Source: Parvicella tangerina (GTDB lineage: Bacteria; Bacteroidota; Bacteroidia; Flavobacteriales_D; Parvicellaceae). From it: a stretch of 64,000 bases of DNA. The DNA lies in NCBI RefSeq assembly GCF_907165195.1, contig NZ_OU015584.1, positions 496,001-560,000 on the forward strand, in the 5' to 3' direction. The notes beneath the pieces were generated by a model. The model did not search any database. It worked only from the letters and a program-made list of their open reading frames with translations, and was not told the origin of the DNA. Every line of letters begins with the position of its first letter. Positions within the stretch are counted from its first letter, which is position 1. The translations under genes were made by a program, and so were the position numbers. Below, one piece after another: positions 61,155-64,000 of the stretch.

Positions 61155-61872
61155 GAAGAGTACGATATTAGAGGTTGAGGACCTAATTATTGGCTACAAG
61201 AATAAGGAACTGGTTAGGAGTATAAACGTAAGCGGCTCTGCAGGACAGTTTATTTTACTGGTTGGTGCAAATGGAAAAGGGAAGTCTACGTTGCTGAAAA
61301 CATTAATGGGACACTTAGCACCCATTGCAGGAAAGGTTCGTTTGAAAGGAGAGGATCTTGCAGATTTGAGTTTAACGACTATAGCTCAAACAGTTGCATT
61401 TCTTTCAGGAAATACCCATTTGCCGAGTTCAGTTACGGTTAACGATCTCTTACAGTTTTCTAGAATACCCTACCAGAGCGGTGTGAGAGGAATCCGTGCA
61501 GAAGATCGCAAGGTAATTCGGCAAGTAGTAGATGAGATGGGTATTGATGACTTCCTTGAAAAACCTTATATGTCATTATCCGATGGACAAAAGCAACTGA
61601 TAAATATTGCTCGCAGTTTAGTTCAGCAAACACCGATCATTTTACTCGATGAGCCAACAGCTCACTTAGATGTGGTCAACAAAAGAACAGTTTTTCAGCT
61701 GTTAAAAGATCAAACAGAAAAAGGGAAGTTAATTGTCTGCTGCTCCCATGATCTTGCTGAAGGAAGCTTATTTGCAGATGAGGTTTGGCTAATTAATAAA
61801 GCCGATAACTTTGAAGTGGTGGAAATGTATAAGGAGATAACTACCTCTGATCTGGAGTCTCGTCTTTTCTGA
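61147..61872 (+). CDS. FecE/BtuD-type ABC ATPase
   Basis: The 241-residue ATPase has Walker A VGANGKGKSTLLKTLMGHL, Q-loop IAQTVAFLSGN, signature MSLSDGQKQLINIARSL (LSDGQ variant of LSGGQ), Walker B IILLDEPTAHLD and the switch CCSHDLAEG. It powers the adjacent permease. The ATG overlaps the permease stop by 8 bp. It converges on the TauE/SafE gene with a 1-bp gap. Confidence 0.95.
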   Translation: MNKKSTILEVEDLIIGYKNKELVRSINVSGSAGQFILLVGANGKGKSTLLKTLMGHLAPIAGKVRLKGEDLADLSLTTIAQTVAFLSGNTHLPSSVTVNDLLQFSRIPYQSGVRGIRAEDRKVIRQVVDEMGIDDFLEKPYMSLSDGQKQLINIARSLVQQTPIILLDEPTAHLDVVNKRTVFQLLKDQTEKGKLIVCCSHDLAEGSLFADEVWLINKADNFEVVEMYKEITTSDLESRLF

Positions 61873-61873
61873 T

Positions 61874-62611
61874 CTAAAGTATCCACAGCTTAATGCTCGC
61901 AATGCCTAGTACGGTGGCTAGCACATATTTGAGCAATTTGAGGTGTTTTAATTGGCTCCCCCAATAACTTCCAAAGTAGCCGCCAATGGTGGCAAGGAAA
62001 ACAGTTGTCAGAAGTTCTGGTAGTGACGTTTCCAGATCAAAGCTCATCTTGCTAAAGTAGTTGCCTGCAAGCCCCAATGCAGAGTTTGTGAAGATGAATA
62101 GGGCTGACACGGCCGCTGTTTCCTTGATGTTTCCCCAGCCAAGAAGTAAAATAACAGGACTTAAAATAATCCCTCCACCAATACCGATCATGCCACTAAA
62201 TAGACCAATAGAAGCACCAATAAAAATGGAGAGTAACAAGTTAGATTGCTTTCTGTCGGCTGACGCCTTTTTTTCTAGCAAGAACCTAATAGTAGCAATA
62301 AGTAAAAATACTCCCAGAATGCGTTTATACCATAAACTGTCGATTTCTAACATGCCACCGATAAACGAAGCAGGAATAGAACCAATAATAAACGGATAAA
62401 ATAATCGACTATTGAAATGTCCTTCTTTTCTAAAGTGTAAAAAACTGATTCCCGCTACAAACAGGTTTAAGGTTAACGCAATGATTCGAATGTCTTCAAC
62501 TGCAAAAGAACACAAAGCCATCAAAGCAAGATATCCACTGGCTCCACCATGTCCAACACTTGCGTAGAGAAACGCTACAATTGGCAGGATGACGAAAAAT
62601 AAGTACTCCAT
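61874..62611 (-). CDS. TauE/SafE family permease
   Basis: The 245-residue protein has about eight membrane segments and the paired TauE/SafE motifs VGHGGASGYLALMALCSF at the N-terminus and GIGGGIILSPVILLLGWGNI in the second half. Family members export sulfite or other organosulfur anions. It abuts moeA with no gap (moeA stops at 62612) and is probably co-transcribed with it on the minus strand; a sulfur or molybdenum-enzyme link is plausible only. Confidence 0.92.
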   Translation of the reverse strand: MEYLFFVILPIVAFLYASVGHGGASGYLALMALCSFAVEDIRIIALTLNLFVAGISFLHFRKEGHFNSRLFYPFIIGSIPASFIGGMLEIDSLWYKRILGVFLLIATIRFLLEKKASADRKQSNLLLSIFIGASIGLFSGMIGIGGGIILSPVILLLGWGNIKETAAVSALFIFTNSALGLAGNYFSKMSFDLETSLPELLTTVFLATIGGYFGSYWGSQLKHLKLLKYVLATVLGIASIKLWIL

Positions 62612-63793
62612 TTAGGATAGTTTGATTACTTCTACTGTTTCACCTTCCTGCGGAGTAGAGTGAGATGGTAAATGGATCAGGGCATTGGCTTCTGCAAACG
62701 ACTTAAGCATGGCAGAACTCTGACCTTCCAAGATTTTTACTGTTCCATTATTGTCGTCATACGCTTTTAGGAATTGTTCCCTAGAATTTGACTTAGTTAA
62801 AGAGGTGGTAAGTGTAGAGGTCGATTTTGGTAAACCGATAAAGCCTTGCCCAGACAACTTATTCAGTGCTGGAAGCACGTAGATATAGAAACACGTCAAT
62901 GCAGCCGCAGGATTTCCAGGTAAGGCAAAGACTAACTTGTTGCCTTTGGTTCCAAAAAACAGCGGTTTTCCAGGCTTTTGATTAACCTTGTAAAACACTT
63001 GCTTCACGCCATTCTCTTGGAGTCCTTTCCCAACGAAATCATAATCACCAACAGAAATACCCCCTGAAATAATGAGCACATCAGATTCATGCAATGCTTT
63101 CTTGAGCCCCTTGCAGACTTCATTATAATCATCCTGTAGATGCCTCGAATGGCGACTCTCGTAGCCAAGTGAATGCAATGCGGATGACAACATGACGCTA
63201 TTACTCTCAAAAATTTTGCCCTCAGGTAAGGTGTTTAGCTCATCTGGAGAGATCAGTTCGTTTCCAGTTGAAATGATACTGATAATTGGTTTACGGACTA
63301 CAGAGAGGTCTTTGATCCCTAAGTTTGCTAAAAAACCAATAGTAGCCGGATTTACCTTACCTCCTTTAAGGATACTTGTTTCTCCTTTTTTAATTTGTTC
63401 GCCTTGCCACCTAATATTTGCTCCTTTTGTTGGTGTTTTGGTAACGGATATGACGTTTCCCTTTTCAACAATATCTTCAATCCTACAAACGAGATCTGCA
63501 GTTTTTGGAACCATGGCTCCAGTAAAGATCTTTACAGCTTCTCCCTTTGACAAACTAAATTCGCTGGCGTCATCTCCTGCTTGAATTTCACCAATAACTG
63601 AGTAAGTATCTTCACCTCCCAGACAGATTGCATATCCATCCATAGCTGATTGATCAAATGGTGGGAGGTCGATTTTTGCGGTAACGTCTTCTGTCGTGAT
63701 ACAACCAAGACTTTTGCTTAATGCAGTGGTTACCGCTTCAAGTGGTCTGGTTGAGTCGCTAATTAGAGAAATTGCTTCAGCTGTTGAAATCAT
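62612..63793 (-). CDS. moeA: Molybdopterin molybdenumtransferase
   Basis: The 393-residue protein inserts molybdate into adenylated molybdopterin. Motifs are the domain I/II opening DLPPFDQSAMDGYAI type (IDLPPFDQSAMDGYA), EIQAGDDASEF, AVKIFTGAMVPKTADLVCRI, the MPT-binding domain III ISIISTGNELISPDE and DVLIISGGISVGDYDFV, and KPGKPLFFGTKGNKLVFALP then GNPAAAL. It stops where the TauE gene begins. The frame starts at ATG 63793. Confidence 0.96.
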   Translation of the reverse strand: MISTAEAISLISDSTRPLEAVTTALSKSLGCITTEDVTAKIDLPPFDQSAMDGYAICLGGEDTYSVIGEIQAGDDASEFSLSKGEAVKIFTGAMVPKTADLVCRIEDIVEKGNVISVTKTPTKGANIRWQGEQIKKGETSILKGGKVNPATIGFLANLGIKDLSVVRKPIISIISTGNELISPDELNTLPEGKIFESNSVMLSSALHSLGYESRHSRHLQDDYNEVCKGLKKALHESDVLIISGGISVGDYDFVGKGLQENGVKQVFYKVNQKPGKPLFFGTKGNKLVFALPGNPAAALTCFYIYVLPALNKLSGQGFIGLPKSTSTLTTSLTKSNSREQFLKAYDDNNGTVKILEGQSSAMLKSFAEANALIHLPSHSTPQEGETVEVIKLS

Positions 63794-63871
63794 AGTGGAT
63801 GGTAAACGTTACTAATGTTGCACAAACTTAAAAAAACTACAAACGATAAACCACAACTTGAAAGGAACAAC

Positions 63872-63879
63872 TATCTTTG
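63872..63879 (+). promoter_or_regulatory. -7 promoter element of the heme o synthase gene
   Basis: TATCTTTG matches TAnnTTTG exactly and lies 21 bp before the TTG start at 63901. Confidence 0.55.
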
Positions 63880-63900
63880 CCCCCTGAAAATCAGGTTTAA

Positions 63901-64000
63901 TTGGCTGAAAACACAGAAATTATTAGTTCAAAGGTAAAGCAATATTCTAAGGTACAAGATTTTGTAGCGTTGGGCAAGTTGAGGCTAGCTTCATTAGTCG
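63901..64000 (+). CDS. ctaB: Heme o synthase (protoheme IX farnesyltransferase), N-terminus only
   Basis: A TTG start directly after an in-frame stop (63898-63900) gives 33 residues before the window ends. They finish with KVQDFVALGKLRLASLV, which matches the first cytoplasmic stretch and the entry to membrane segment 1 of Bacteroidota CtaB/CyoE proteins. The enzyme adds a farnesyl group to heme b for terminal oxidases. The catalytic Asp-rich motifs are beyond the edge, so the call rests on this start only. Confidence 0.6.
   Translation, partial: MAENTEIISSKVKQYSKVQDFVALGKLRLASLV

Noticed and set aside
1-64000. CRISPR array, insertion sequence or prophage
   Set aside because: No regularly spaced repeat/spacer array, transposase, integrase or phage structural gene was seen. 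The only tandem repeats are inside adhesin and MORN genes.

Overview
The window reads as chromosomal DNA of a Bacteroidota bacterium, most likely of the order Flavobacteriales. The support is: three secreted proteins with the gliding-motility type C-terminal (CHU_C) sorting domain of the type IX secretion system (T9SS); a PorP/SprF protein beside an OmpA-family protein; a TonB-dependent receptor/DUF4249 pair; an IPExxxVDY-like protein before pyruvate kinase; and many promoters with the Bacteroidota -7 element TAnnTTTG. The tRNA genes lack an encoded CCA. No species can be named from the sequence alone.

Layout. (1) 1-9700 is an accessory, island-like region ending at the 3' end of a tRNA-Leu gene. 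It holds the N-terminus of an XRE-family regulator, a DUF429 protein, a tight four-gene operon of unknown function (MORN-repeat secreted protein, two TPR/WG-like proteins, a DnaB-like RecA-fold protein that has lost its Walker A motif), a divergent HExxH putative metalloprotease, and a complete SIR2-APAZ plus short prokaryotic Argonaute operon (SPARSA, NAD-depleting abortive defence). (2) 9770-15540 is housekeeping: tRNA-Leu, tRNA-Gly, an AAA ATPase, two phasin-like proteins, purN, marC, an RNase H with two hybrid-binding domains, and gltX. (3) 15600-31910 is T9SS cargo interleaved with peptidases, pdxA and a lipoprotein, ending in the cargo-porP/sprF-ompA cluster. (4) 31950-50741 is mostly core: TlpA-like lipoprotein, WYL regulator, small lipoproteins, MscS, DUF3078, tatA, gatA, a lytic transglycosylase, pyk, a TonB receptor pair, prmC, an ATP-grasp protein, and a helicase/exonuclease pair.

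(5) 50742-51244 has no convincing protein gene but carries a minus-strand transcription unit with its own promoter and terminator. It contains tRNA-like ends (7-bp acceptor-like stem plus perfect T-arm) separated by a long insert; I do not recognise it. (6) 51245-61872 holds an Lrp/AsnC regulator and a siderophore/B12-type ABC transporter whose binding-protein gene (51935) is separated from its permease and ATPase genes (60120, 61147) by about 7 kb. That insert encodes a PapD-like chaperone, two small related secreted proteins and a 1164-residue predicted outer-membrane barrel with Ig-like, carboxypeptidase-regulatory-like and SPOR-like parts. It looks like a non-classical chaperone-usher-type surface-assembly system. 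(7) 61874-64000 holds a TauE/SafE permease, moeA and the start of a heme o synthase gene.

The points most worth pursuing are the chaperone/usher-like locus, the tRNA-like RNA, and the unknown operon and metalloprotease beside the SPARSA system. All statements come from reading the sequence; no database search was run.
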